A stretch of DNA of 64,000 nucleotides from Mytilus californianus (taxonomy: Eukaryota > Mollusca > Bivalvia > Mytilida > Mytilidae): assembly GCF_021869535.1 (NCBI RefSeq), contig NW_026262712.1:111287640-111351639 (forward strand). The letters are read 5' to 3'. The translations under genes and the position numbers were made by a program. The notes under the pieces are model-generated. The model did no database searches. It worked only from the letters and a program-made list of their open reading frames with translations, and had not been told where the DNA came from. Below, in pieces: positions 35,885-48,853 of the stretch (positions are counted from its first letter, which is position 1; each line of letters begins with the position of its first letter).

Positions 35885-37003
35885 TGTAACAAACTCCATT
35901 TATTTATTTAGATATATCTATTTCACTTAGGACTATATTTTATGTTAGGGCTTATTTTCGTTAACACCGGACTATATAGTCAAGCAGACCTTTCATGTGT
36001 ATCACGTGATTAGGCACCTATTGAAATTTCACAGGTGAGTTTGAAATCAGTCGACACATGGCCATTGAATAAAGCACACGCTTGTGCGGAGTCTAGAGTT
36101 GGTAAAAGTAGCAGTTTGGTATTATAATTGTCAGTTTAGGACATGGATATCCCAAGGCTTATTATTACAACACTCAGGTAAGACATTTTTACTTATTTAT
36201 ATCGTTCAATTGAGGTCTATTTTGCCGTCGAGATGATATTTCTTACTCGCGGTCCAGAATGTCGGAATAATTGCTGTATCATGCAAATGTATAGATAAAG
36301 TAAGTAATTTTTGGGTTCAATATTTATTTTGCAGGGGTTTTTAGGCCCGGTTTTGGTGTGCGTACAGCACGTAGTAAATACCGTCGACTGGTCGGTGATA
36401 TATGGTGTCGGAGATACAAAGGGTATTATTAGTAATATGGTTACAACTCGATGTTTGCTGATATCAATTACAACGCCTGGAGTCGGTGAAAATATCCGTT
36501 ATAAATATACAAAGAAGTCCGTTTAAATATATGTTAAACGAATCGAGCAGTCCGTGCAGTATTATGCAGTTTCAAGTCGTCATTGCTCATTGAAGTTATC
36601 ATTGCAGTAAAAGTATAAAATCTAGTGTTCTTTTCATCAATTAAGAATCAACCAAAAATGTGTGAAAATAGTTATTTTCTGTCCGTTTTATATTAAAAGA
36701 AATTCAAGGGGAACAACCCAAAGTTATTCTACAGTACATGCAACGTTCAACCTTTACCGGGAAGTGTGCAGAATGGATGGAGGTGTGCGGACTGTAATTG
36801 TTTAATTTCATTTTGTTTATTTCATAACATTATATTTAGTTCTGTTTTGTGTGTGTTTATTTAGTTACATTTGCATGTATTCATTTCATTATTTCATTTA
36901 TGTTGAATTTACTTTACTTTTGTTTTGTTTATTAAATTTATATTTAAATTTAGTTTTGTATAACATTGGCCACTTGACAATCCAAAGAACTTAATTCTTC
37001 ACA
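35885..37003 (+). mobile_element. 5' LTR of Gmr1-like retrotransposon, copy A
   Basis: The LTR runs TGTAACAAAC...TTCTTCACA, 1119 bp, preceded by GCATC (35880-35884). A TATA-like CTATATAG lies near 35972 and AATAAA at 36068-36073, so U3 and R are short and U5 is unusually long (about 900 bp). A donor CTCAG/GTAAGA at 36177/36178 and an acceptor TTTTGCAG ending at 36334 suggest a 157-bp intron in the leader. The open frame at 36311-36526 lies inside the LTR and is not called. Confidence 0.88.
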
Positions 37004-37004
37004 A

Positions 37005-37022
37005 TGGTGGCAGCGGTGGGAT
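37005..37022 (+). promoter_or_regulatory. Primer binding site, tRNA-Leu type
   Basis: TGGTGGCAGCGGTGGGAT lies one base after the LTR. Its complement equals, from memory, the 3' end of animal tRNA-Leu(AAG) plus CCA. The second copy is at 44832-44849. Confidence 0.75.
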
Positions 37023-37168
37023 TGTCACTGTGTCAATTGTTATATTAGGAACATTGTCAAACTTACAAGAGGGAACATTTTTGTTGAACATTTTATTTGA
37101 ATTTTGTGATTATTATTTTTGTTATCATTTACATTTACTTTGATTTATTATTATTTGTATTGTGCAGC

Positions 37169-40100
37169 ATGACAAGTGGATTACCCGCTTGGGTTTCAGA
37201 TTTACTAGAGAAGGGAGAGAAGGTGGAGACATGTTTGGAACTGTTAAGAAACATGCAGGCTACAGAAAGGGAAGAGCGAGCGGCAGAGAGAGAGATGAGA
37301 AAGGTAGAGATGGAAAGAGAGGTACGATTAAAAGAGTTAGAGCTTAGGGACAAAGAGCTGACACAGGGGGTAGTGCAACCCCATGGCAAGTCAAATTTGA
37401 AGTCAAAACTTCCCAAGTTTAAGGAAGGTGACGACCCGGATGTTTTTTTAAGGTCATTTGAGAAGTTAGTGGGTTTACATAAAATACCCAAGCCAGAGTG
37501 GGCCCTCAGATTAGTCCCTTTACTTTGTGGGAAAGTTTTAGAGGCATTTTCTAGATTGTCAGAAGAGGACAGTAGAGATTATGATAAAATTAAAACTGCT
37601 ATCTTATCTAGATATGAGCTTACTGCCGAGGCATACAGAGAAAAGTTCAGAAGTGCTGGTCAATTTTATGATGAGTCATTTAAGGAATTTGCAGTAAGAC
37701 TGGTAGGGTTTCTTAGGCATTGGATAGAGCGTGAAGCGATAGGCACTGATTTTGATAAATTTGTTGATTTAGTTACTAGAAGACAGTTGATGGTAAGTTG
37801 TAGTAAAGAGCTGAAACTTTGGATCAAGGAACAAAAACCAAAAACGGTCGACGAATTGGTAGATAAAGCAGAGGCGTTTCAACAAGCTCACAAGAGTGAA
37901 CAGGTAAGTTCCAAACAACATTCAGATTATACAAAGCAGTCTAAACATCAAGGTAAGAATTCCCAAAAGAAACCAAACACAGAGACTAGGACTTGTTTTA
38001 TTTGTAAAAACATAGGCCATATAGCAACAAATTGTCCTGCAAGAACAAACCAATCAACAGGGGAAACGTTTAAGACAGGTAAGTTTGGTTTGTGCATACA
38101 GGCTAAGCAGGACCATAAAGTGGATGATTATATTAGTGGCGTGACTGTTAAATTGCCTGGAGTTTCATGCAATGGCAACAAGGTACAGGTACATGGACTT
38201 GATATAGTTGAAGGTGAGATTAACAGTGACAAAGTCTCTGTTTTGAGAGATACAGGTTGTTCTACTGTGTTTGTTCATAGCAGGTTTACTAATGCAGATT
38301 TCTTAACAGGTCAGACTAGAGATATTTGCTTAGCAGACGGTACGGTGAAGCAGTGTCAAGAGGTGTACATTAATGTTTCTACTCCTTATATTTCAGGGGA
38401 TATTATTGCATTGATTTTAGATACACCGTTCGCAGATCTTATAGTGGGAAACTATGTGAACACATCAGTACCACATAGTATGGATGAAGTACATGTGACA
38501 CGAGGTGAAGATATTTTTGTTTCAGATGATGCTGTCCCTTGTCATGCAATTGAGACTAGATCTCAAAGGAAGAAGCAAGATGTAGAAGATAGGATGATAG
38601 ACAGGATAGCAGTTCAGCGTAGTTGCGATACACCTATATCTCATTCTATAGATTTTTCAGAGATTACTAGTGAATTTAAGATTTGTGACAGGAAGCAGCT
38701 TATAGAGTTACAGAAGACAGATGAGGCCTTGAATAAGGTACGATCATATGTAGGTGAAGACCATCAAAATCATGAATCGTATTTTATGTATTATTCAGAT
38801 TTACTTTATAGAGTGTATACGAAGCCAAGCGGAGAAGTTATCCAGCAGATTGTATTACCACGACAGCTGAGAGAGACTGTTCTTTCATTGGGACACGACA
38901 TACCATTAGCAGGTCATCTGGGGAACAAGAAGACAAGAGACAGAATCATGCAACACTTTTTTCTGGCCAGGTATTTTTAATGATATTGCAGAGTACTGCA
39001 GGTCTTGTCCTGATTGTCAGATAGGTACATCTAAAGGTAGAGTACCAAGAGCTCCATTGATAAGCATACCACCTATTGATGAGCCATTCCAGCGCATTGC
39101 TCTTGATTTTATTGGCCCTTTACCTATGACTGATAGCAAGAACCGTTATGCTTTAGTTTGCGTTGATTACGCCACTAAATATCTAGAGGCGATTCCTTTG
39201 AAAGACCAGGAAGCTGGTACAGTTGCAAATGCTCTTATAAGTTTATTTTCTAGGGTTGGCATACCAAAGGAGCTGTTAACAGACCAAGGCAGTAACTTTA
39301 TGTCAGAACTGATGGTTGAGGTATGTAGACTATTACAAATAAGTAAGTTACGTACTAGTCCTTATCATGCAATGTGTAATGGACTTTGTGAAAAGTTCAA
39401 TGGCGTTTTGAAGAAAATGCTGAAAGCATATGCACGATTAAAGCCACAAACATGGGATGAATATATCCCCTACTTATTATTTGCATACAGAGAGGTGCCA
39501 AATGAGAGCACTGGTTTTTCACCATTTGAATTGTTATACGGTCGACACATTAGAAGTCCTCTTGCAGTACTTAAAGAGGAATGGGAAGAGCGAAGTACAT
39601 GTCAAAACTCTGTATTGAGTTATTTGTTAGAAACAAGAGAAAAGATGAGAACAATGGCTGAGTATGCAAATGAAAATGAAAAGAAAGCAAAACAGAGACA
39701 AAAATTGTACTATGACCGAAAATCTAGAGACAGAAAGTTAGAAGTTGGTCAGAAGGTGCTAATATTACTACCTACACATACATCAAAACTGATAGCAAGT
39801 TGGAAAGGACCGTTTGTAGTAACTGACAAAGTTAGTCCTGTTGACTATAAAATTAGTGTCAGAGGAAAGGACAAAGTATTTCATGTGAATATGTTGAAGT
39901 TATGGCATGAAAGGGTAGATAATAATATTGATAATAGTGTTCCAACAGATATTGCTGCGTGCTTAAATTTAATTTCAGGTCTTAGCACAGATGACAGTAC
40001 AGATGATAATGAGATGTCTACAGCTATAACTCCTGTGTTGAAAAGAAAAGAAAGTGCAGATGACGTCAAAATATCACCAGAGTTAACAGACGAAGAAAAC

Positions 40101-40969
40101 CAACAGTTAAAAGAACTACTGAATGAATACGATGACATCTTTAGTGACGTACCTAAGGTAACAAATATTATAGAACATAGAGTAGTTACAAAGACAGATG
40201 AACCGATATACAAGCGTTCATATCCGTTACCATACGCACTCAGAGATAAAGTCAAACAAGAGATTGATGATATGTTAGATGCCGGTATAGTTGAGCCGTC
40301 TGATAGTCCATATGCATTTCCGATAGTACTTATCAAGAAAAAAGACAACACACTTCGTTTTTGTGTCGATTATCGAGATTTAAACAAACAGACAATTTTT
40401 GACCCGATTCTAATGCCGAGAATGGACGAAGTATTGAATAAAGTCAGCAGAGCAAAGTATATAAGTAAAATTGATTTAACCAAGGGCTACTGGCAAGTAC
40501 CGCTCGACAAAGATAGCCGACAGAAGAGTGCATTCATTACACCGTTCGGACATTATCAATTTACCGTCACTCCGTTTGGAATGATGAATTCAGGTGCTAC
40601 TTTCGTCCGTATGATGGACAAAGTCCTTGCAGGATACGAAGATTTCGCTGATTCGTTCATTGACGATATTGGTATATTAAGAGTATCATATTGAGCATTT
40701 GAGAGCAGTATTTGATTCGTTGAGACAGGCAAGGCTCGTTGCCAAACCGAGCAAGTGTTCATTCGGCTATGGTGAGCTAGAATTTTTAGGTCATATTGCA
40801 GGAAGTGGCAATATCAAACCTGTCCAGGACAAGGTTTCTGCTATACGGAAGTTTCCAGAACCTGCAACTAAGAAACAGGTTAGATCATTTCTCGGACTGA
40901 TAGGTTTTTACCGAAAATCTATACCACAGTTTTCAGACATATCCGTCCCGTTAACTGACCTAACAAACC
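37169..40969 (+). pseudogene. gag-pol of Gmr1-like Ty3/gypsy retrotransposon, copy A (PR-IN-RT order, frameshifted)
   Basis: Gag probably starts at 37169 (MTSGLPAWVS), after an upstream in-frame stretch. A zinc knuckle C-x2-C-x4-H-x4-C lies at 37994-38035 and the protease DTG at 38249-38257. The integrase zinc-binding HH-CC region is at about 38890-39025, followed by the DD35E core (D in LDFIGP, D in TDQGSNF, E in CEKFN) and a GPY/F-like WKGPF near 39800. Only then comes the RT: RFCVDYRDLN at about 40357, FIDD near 40659. Normal gypsy order is PR-RT-RH-IN. One extra T in a T-run near 38957 breaks the frame between the protease part and the integrase. A second break lies just after the catalytic DD and is shared with copy B. 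The RNase H and 3' LTR are missing; the sequence ends at the duplication junction, 40970. Confidence 0.9.
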
Positions 40970-41029
40970 TAGGGACATGATTAATCGCGCCAATATTGTG
41001 CGACCAAAAATTCATTCATACTTATTTAG

Positions 41030-42387
41030 GAGTTGATGCCCAGGATTGTGCTACTCCAAAAATGACCGCATGCTCCACAACCTACACCAGCGCGGTAGCA
41101 GGGGCTGCAGGAGACAAAAAGAAAATATGCAGGTCAGACTATTTTTGTTTACTATTTTTTGTTTTGAGTTTAATTCATTTTTAACTTATTCTATCTTGCT
41201 GTGAAATAGTTTGATGGCCCTTTTCATGAATCATTATTAAGTATTGCCTGGCGCCAATAAATGGATTCCTCTATATAGCACCCAGCCACTTGAGAATTAG
41301 GGATAATACACGTATTCTGATATATAACATGCTCCGAAATTTGAAAAAAATAGATGTTTAGCATGCTGCCAAATAAAATTAAGTGAAAATGAATGTATTC
41401 CTTTTTACGATTAATGAAATAGGAGTAATTGATAACAGAAAATAAATGTGAATCAATAATAACCTCAACGCTATATCAAGATCACTTATAAATTGTTAAA
41501 ACGTATGTACGTTTATATTAATAATACATGTAGTGCTTAATTGTATTATTGTATGATTTTATTTGAAACACAGTGCAGCAAATACCTATCTGGATTGTTT
41601 GAACAAAGTTGTCACTGACTGCAAATTGGACCCTGGCACTTCTATCATACGCCAAACAATTGCAGCTGCCAAACAGGCCCTTTCCCAGTATGGATGTGGA
41701 AGTGGTATGTATGCCAAAACTTTATATCTTTTATATTACTGGCTACCAATGATCATGCAGTCAACAATCGATTTCATACATTATTATGTTTTTGGAGATA
41801 TGGTATGGTATGATTGCCAATGAGACAACTATTCACTAGAATCCAAAGATATGTTAGAGCAATCTAAGTTTTTTCCCTCTTGCAAATTATCTACCATTTA
41901 CACAAAGGTCCATATGATTCCAAAACTTAAAATTAGATTGAGATACGTAATCCAACTTTTCATGATATCATGTATTACTACTACCATTGTCTTGGTACCA
42001 CGTGCGTGCTTTTCGTACACTGTTAATACCCAATATATCATACTTCCAAAATTAAGTGCTCCGTTGTTGCGATATGATGAATTTGAATTTGAATTATCAG
42101 TTCATAATTTATTTCTTAGATCAACATGATTCGGATCATTCAAGGATCGTATTTGTTTCATTTGAACACTTTTTTAGAGCATGAAGTTCTTCTACCTTTT
42201 TTATACATGTTATACTAGTTGTCATTCAACAAATCACCAAATATTATTTTTGATAACAAGTTTCAATATTCATTACTTTGTATTTATAACAAAAACATTT
42301 TTCTTTGCAGGAAATAGTGTTGGAGGTCATGTTTTCAACTTGGTTGCAATGGTTTCAGGACTTACATTTTATAGCTGTTTAAGATGA
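41030..42387 (+). CDS. Promoterless exon cassette of six-cysteine protein, copy 4 (no signal-peptide exon)
   Basis: The exons are 41030-41132, 41574-41704 and 42311-42387, open and with intact GT-AG sites and the same phases as copy 3. AATAAA is at 42519-42524. No TATA box, first exon or signal-peptide exon precedes it; upstream is retrotransposon sequence. Compared with copy 3 there is R for S in SIISQT and S-V for G-A in NGAGG. It could be used as alternative 3' exons from the copy 3 promoter about 10 kb upstream, or it is a dead fragment. Without the signal exon it has no start codon in the right place. Confidence 0.7.
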
Positions 42388-42606
42388 AATACTTTAATTT
42401 ATTTGTATTTACAAATGTACATGTAAAAATATTTATAAAACAAAATTCAAACAAAAATACGAACAAAATCCTATATGGACACTTGCAGATATTGTTTTTT
42501 GTCAACATTAACTTCTGAAATAAATGGATTGTACAGTTTTTGATATTTTTCTTTTTTTTTTGTGTTTTTTTTAATGATTCTTAGCTGTCAATTTTCTTCT
42601 TTTCAA

Positions 42607-43080
42607 TATCTATGTACGTTTTAGCAGTTAAGTTTATCGACAGGTTATATGCATTCCTATGGGCAACAATTACGCCCCTTAATAGCAGAATATTCATGAA
42701 TTGTTATGAGTTACAGTCTATTCTTCTGTTAATTGATAGATTTAATAACACTCACTGTAACCTTGATGTAGAAATCAGGATTTTTTTTTATATTACTGTG
42801 GAAATTAACCCAAGGGAGTTTGCTTTACATTTGATGACATACAGTATTATTTGTCCTTTTCTATATTTGGATATTTTAGCTTCACATTGGAAACTATAAA
42901 TAAGAATAGATGACACAGAAAAAAATAAGGCGTTCTCTATTATGGTCGGTGATATTCCTTTAACCCCTTCTTAAGGAGTGTATATTTCACAAGTTGTTCG
43001 CTATTATGTCAGTAAATGCGTTTAAGAAGTCAATGAGCGAATTATTAAGTCAGTGATTTCGTTACCAAAAAATAATCAAA
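42607..43080 (+). pseudogene. Decayed reverse-transcriptase remnant, cassette 2
   Basis: Near-identical to 34790-35260, carried along in the duplication. Confidence 0.6.
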
Positions 43081-43702
43081 CTGTTACTAAATTCCTTCAT
43101 AAATCAAAAGACCTTTCAGAAAGACTGGCTGTAACTGTAGAAGAGAGGCGAAAGATACCGAAAGGACATTCAAACTCAAAAGTCGAAAATAATCTGATCA
43201 CGCAATGGCAAAAAAAGAACGATAAGACGAACAACAGTACAAAAACACAACACGGAAAACACTAAAGACTCGGCAAAACGAACCCCACAAAAACTGGAGT
43301 TATCCTATGTGCTCCGGAAAGGTAAGCTGGTCCTGCTCCACTAGTGTCACCCGTCGTGTTGCTCATGTTAGTACAAACCCGGTGATAAATCTAATTTGAT
43401 AGGTTTCATTCGGATAAAGAAGACGGGGTTGGTAATTGAATCGGGAGATCGCATCCTAAATTTTACAGTGATATTGTTTATAGGCAAGTTTCTTTTAACC
43501 CTTTCTTGTTGATCTACAGATCGATATTTTGTAAACAAGATTTGTATTTGGGATTTTATATTTTTTCCCTCCCTGCATCCCCATTTACCACCTTAAGCTT
43601 TTTTGTTCATTTTGATGTTTGTTAGATATATATATATATCTATACTTGTGGTTCATTACAAATGTATTTTTGTAGATATACCAATTTAAGATTGTGAGCA
43701 TC

Positions 43703-44830
43703 TGTAACAAACTCCATTTATTTATTTACATATATCTATTTCACTTAGGACTATATTTTATGTTAGGGCTTATTTTCGTTAACACCGGACTATAAAGTCA
43801 AGCAGACCTTTCATGTGTATCACGTGATTAGGCACCTATTGAAATTTCACAGGTGAGTTTGAAATCAGTCGACACATGGCCCTTGAATAAAGCACACGCT
43901 TGTGCGGAGTCTAGAGTTGGTAAAAGTAGCAGTTGGGTATTATAATTGTCAGTTTAGGACATGGATATCCCAAGGCTTATTATTACAACACTCAGGTAAG
44001 ACATTTTTACTTATTTATATCGTTCAATTGAGGTCTATTTTGCCGTCGAGATGATATTTCTTACTCGCGGTCCAGAATGTCGGAATAATTGCTGTATCAT
44101 GCAAATGTATAGATAAAGTATAGATAAAGTAAGTAATTTTTGGGTTCAATATTTATTTTGCAGGGGTTTTTAGGCCCGGTTTGTGTGCGTACAGCACGTA
44201 GTAAATACCGTCGACTGGTCGGTGATATATGGTGTCGGAGATACAAAGGGTATTATTAGTAATATGGTTACAACTCGATGTTTGCTGATATCAATTACAA
44301 CGCCTGGAGTCGGTGAAAATATCCGTTATAAATATACAAAGTAGTCCGTTTAAATATATGTTAAACGAATCGAGCAGTCCGTGCAGTATTATGCAGTTTC
44401 AAGTCGTCATTGCTCATTGAAGTTATCATGGCAGTAAAAGTATAAAATCTAGTGTTCTTTTCATCAATTTAGAATCAACCAAAAATGTGTGAAAATAGTT
44501 ATTTTCTCTCCGTTTTTTATTAAAAGAAATTCAAGGGGAACAACCCAAAGTTAATCTACAGTACGTGCAACGTTCAACCTTTACCGGGAAGTGTGCAGAA
44601 TGGATGGAGGTGTGCGGACTGTAATTGTTTAATTTCATTTTGTTTATTTCATAACATTATATTTAGTTCTGTTTTGTGTGTGTTTATTTAGTTACATTTG
44701 CATGTATTCATTTCATTATTTCATTTATGTTGAATTTACTTTACTTTTGTTTTGTTTATTAAATTAATATTTAAATTTAGTTTTGTATAACATTGGCCAC
44801 TTGACAATCCAAAGAACTTAATTCTTCACA
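43703..44830 (+). mobile_element. LTR of Gmr1-like retrotransposon, copy B
   Basis: It runs TGTAAC to TTCACA and is preceded by GCATC (43698-43702). It is 1128 bp, slightly longer than the other two because TATAGATAAAG is repeated near 44110-44130. It has the same TATA-like, AATAAA and leader-intron signals as copy A. Confidence 0.88.
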
Positions 44831-44995
44831 ATGGTGGCAGCGGTGGGATTGTCACTGTGTCAATTGTTATATTAGGAACATTGTCAAACTTACAAGAGGG
44901 AACATTTTTGTTGAACATTTTATTTGAATTTTGTGATTATTATTTTTGTTATCATTTACATTTACTTTGATTTATTATTATTTGTATTGTGCAGC

Positions 44996-47900
44996 ATGAC
45001 AAGTGGATTACCCGCTTGGGTTTCAGATTTACTAGAGAAGGGAGAGAAGGTGGAGACATGTTTGGAACTGTTAAGAAACATGCAGGCTACAAAAAGGGAA
45101 GAGCGAGCGGCAGAGAGAGAGATGAGAAAGGTAGAGATGGAAAGAGAGGTACGATTAAAAGAGTTAGAGCTTAGGGACAAAGAGCTGACACAGGGGGTAG
45201 TGCAACCCCAGGGCAAGTCAAATTTGAAGTCAAAACTTCCCAAGTTTAAGGAAGGTGACGACCCGGATGTTTTTTTAAGGTCATTTGAGAAGTTAGTGGG
45301 TTTACATAAAATACCCAAGCCAGAGTGGGCCCTCAGATTAGTCCCTTTACTTTGTGGGAAAGCTTTAGAGGCATTTTCTAGATTGTCAGAAGAGGACAGT
45401 AGAGATTATGATAAAATTAAAACTGCTATCTTATCTAGATATGAGCTTATTGCCGAGGCATACAGAGAAAAGTTCAGAAGTGCTGGTCAATTTTATGATG
45501 AGTCATTTAAGGAATTTGCAGTAAGACTGGTAGGGTTTCTTAGGCATTGGATAGAGCGTGAAGCGATAGGCACTGATTTTGATAAATTTGTTGATTTAGT
45601 TACTAGAGAACAGTTGATGGTAAGTTGTAGTAAAGAGCTGAAACTTTGGATCAAGGAACAAAAACCAAAAACGGTCGACGAATTGGTAGATAAAGCAGAG
45701 GCGTTTCAACAAGCTCACAAGAGTGAACAGGTAAGTTCCAAACAACATTCAGATTATACAGAGCAGTCTAAACATCAAGGTAAGAATTCCCAAAAGAAAC
45801 CAAACACAGAGACTAGGACTTGTTTTATTTGTAAAAACATAGGCCATATAGCAACAAATTGTCCTGCAAGAACAAACCAATCAACAGGGGAAACGTTTAA
45901 GACAGGTAAGTTTGGTTTGTGCATACAGGCTAAGCAGGACCGTAAAGTGGATGATTATATTAGTGGCGTGACTGTTAAATTGCCTAGAGTTTCATGCAAT
46001 GGCAACAAGGTACAGGTACATGGACTTGATATAGTTGAAGGTGAGATTAACAGTGACAAAGTCTCTGTTTTGAGAGATACAGGTTGTTCTACTGTGTTTG
46101 TTCATAGCAGGTTTACTAATGCAGATTTCTTAACAGGTCAGACTAGAGATATTTGCTTAGCAGACGGTACGGTGAAGCAGTGTCAAGAGGTGTACATTAA
46201 TGTTTCTACTCCTTATATTTCAGGGGATATTATTGCATTGATTTTAGATACACCGTTCGCAGATCTTATAGTGGGAAACTATGTGAACACATCAGTACCA
46301 CATAGTATGGATGAAGTACATGTGACACGAGGTGAAGATATTTTTGTTTCAGATGATGCTGTCCCTTGTCATGCAATTGAGACTAGATCTCAAAGGAAGA
46401 ATCAAGATGTAGAAGATAGGATGATAGACAGGACAGCAGTTCAGCGTAGTTGCGATACACCTATATCTCATTCTATAGATTTTTCAGAGATTACTAGTGA
46501 ATTTAAGATTTGTGACAGGAAGCAGCTTATAGAGTTACAGAAGACAGATGAGGCCTTGAATAAGGTACGATCATATGTAGGTGAAGACCATCAAAATCAT
46601 GAATCGTATTTTATGTATTATTCAGATTTACTTTATAGAGTGTATACGAAGCCAAGCGGAGAAGTTATCCAGCAGATTGTATTACCACGACAGCTGAGAG
46701 AGACTGTTCTTTCATTGGGACACGACATACCATTAGCAGGTCATCTGGGGAACAAGAAGACAAGAGACAGAATCATGCAACACTTTTTCTGGCCAGGTAT
46801 TTTTAATGATATTGCAGAGTACTGCAGGTCTTGTCCTGATTGTCAGATAGGTACATCTAAAGGTAGAGTACCAAGAGCTCCATTGATAAGCATACCACCT
46901 ATTGATGAGCCATTCCAGCGCATTGCTCTTGATTTTATTGGCCCTTTACCTATGACTGATAGCAAGAACCGTTATGCTTTAGTTTGCGTTGATTACGCCA
47001 CTAAATATCCAGAGGCGATTCCTTTGAAAGACCAGGAAGCTGGTACAGTTGCAAATGCTCTTATAAGTTTATTTTCTAGGGTTGGCATACCAAAGGAGCT
47101 GTTAACAGACCAAAGCTAACTTTATGTCAGAACTGATGGTTGAGGTATGTAAACTATTACAAATAAGTAAGTTACGTACTAGTCCTTATCAAGCAATGTG
47201 TAATGAACTTTGTGAAAAGTTCAATGGCGTTTTGAAGAAAATGCTGAAAGCATATGCACGATTAAAGCCACAAACATGGGATGAATATATCCCCTACTTA
47301 TTATTTGCATACAGAGAGGTGCCAAATGAGAGCACTGGTTTTTCACCATTTGAATTGTTATACGGTCGACACATTAGAGTTCCTCTTGCAGTACTTAAAG
47401 AGGAATGGGAAGAGCCAAGTACATGTCAAAACTCTGTATTGAGTTATTTGTTAGAAACAAGAGAAAAGATGAGAACAATGGCTGAGTATGCAAATGAAAA
47501 TGAAAAGAAAGCAAAACAGAGACAAAAAATGTACTATGACCGAAAATCTAGAGACAGAAAGTTAGAAGTTGGTCAGAAGGTGCTAATATTACTACCTACA
47601 CATACATCAAAACTGATAGCAAGTTGGAAAGGACCGTTTGTAGTAACTGACAAAGTTAGTCCTGTTGACTATAAAATTAGTGTCAGAGGAAAGGACAAAG
47701 TATTTCATGTGAATATGTTGAAGTTATGGCATGAAAGGGTAGATAATAATATTGATAATAGTGTTCCAACAGATATTGCTGCGTGCTTAAATTCAATTTC
47801 AGGTCTTAGCACAGATGACAGTACAGATGATAATGAGATGTCTACAGCTATAACTCCTGTGTTGAAAAGAAAAGAAAGTGCAGATGACGTCAAAATATCA

Positions 47901-48793
47901 CCAGAGTTAACAGACGAAGAAAACCAACAGTTAAAAGAACTACTGAATGAATACGATGACATCTTTAGTGACGTACCTAAGGTAACAAATATTATAGAAC
48001 ATAGAGTAGTTACAAAGACAGATGAACCGATATACAAGCGTTCATATCCGTTACCATACGCACTCAGAGATAAAGTCAAACAAGAGATTGATGATATGTT
48101 AGATGCCGGTATAGTTGAGCCGTCTGATAGTCCATATGCATTTCCGATAGTACTTATCAAGAAAAAAGACAACACACTTCGTTTTTGTGTCGATTATCGA
48201 GATTTAAACAAACAGACAATTTTCGACCCGATTTTAATGCCGAGAATGGACGAAGTATTGAATAAAGTCAGCAGAGCAAAGTATATAAGTAAAAATGATT
48301 TAACCAAGGGCTACTGGCAAGTACCGCTCGACAAAGATAGCCGACAGAAGAGTGCATTCATTACACCGTTCGGACATTATCAATTTACCGTCACTCCGTT
48401 TGGAATGATGAATTCAGGTGCTACTTTCGTCCGTATGATGGACAAAGTCCCTGCAGGTAACGAAGATTTCGCTGATTCGTTCATTGACGATATTGGTATA
48501 TTGGGAGTATCATATTGAGCATTTGAGAGCAGTATTTGATTCGTTGAGACAGGCAAGGCTCGTTGCCAAACCGAGCAAGTGTTCATTCGGCTATGGTGAG
48601 CTAGAATTTTTAGGTCATATTGCAGGAAGTGGCAATATCAAACCTGTCCAGGACAAGGTTTCTGCTATACGGAAGTTTCCAGAACCTGCAACTAAGAAAC
48701 AGGTTAGATCATTTCTCGGACTGATAGGTTTTTACCGAAAATTTATACCACAGTTTTCAGACATATCCGTCCCGTTAACTGACCTAACAAACC
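44996..48793 (+). pseudogene. gag-pol of Gmr1-like retrotransposon, copy B (frameshifted)
   Basis: The domain order is the same as copy A: gag, zinc knuckle (from 45821), protease DTG (46076-46084), integrase, then RT. The T-run near 46785 is one base shorter than in copy A, so the frame stays open from gag into the integrase core (to 47119). A 2-base deletion near 47112 then destroys the second catalytic Asp region (TDQG motif), and the frame resumes at 47124. The break after the RT catalytic DD is the same as in copy A. RT ends at the junction 48794, and RNase H is missing. Private and shared lesions together show that the element was already damaged when duplicated. Confidence 0.9.
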
Positions 48794-48853
48794 TAGGGAC
48801 ATGATTAATCGCGCCAATATTGTGCGACCATCAATTCATTTATACTTATTTAG

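Larger units (their letters stand above)
33154..40969 (+). repeat. Tandem 7.8-kb duplication, cassette 1
   Basis: The segment runs from TAGGGACATGATTAATCGCG, in the intron before the second coding exon of copy 3, through exons 3-5, the RT fossil, an LTR and the retrotransposon up to the RT domain. At 40970 the same TAGGGACATGATTAATCGCG starts again. Period: 7816 bp to the second cassette. Confidence 0.93.
40970..48793 (+). repeat. Tandem 7.8-kb duplication, cassette 2
   Basis: It repeats 33154-40969 with scattered substitutions and small indels. The junction reads CTAACAAACC then TAGGGACATGATTAATCGCG, joining retrotransposon RT sequence directly to the gene intron. Confidence 0.93.

Noticed and set aside
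36311..36526. 71-residue ORF in the LTR
   Set aside because: It lies in U5; the second LTR has changes that break it, and there is no recognisable domain.
37135..37491. Minus-strand ORF antisense to gag (also 44962-45318, 39881-40351 and 47705-48175)
   Set aside because: Shadow of gag-pol coding sequence; no independent motif.
36178..41030. LTR leader donor spliced to the exon of cassette 2 as a replacement first exon
   Set aside because: An ATG in the LTR leader (about 36143) leaves two bases at the donor, while the acceptor exon needs one, so the result would be out of frame.
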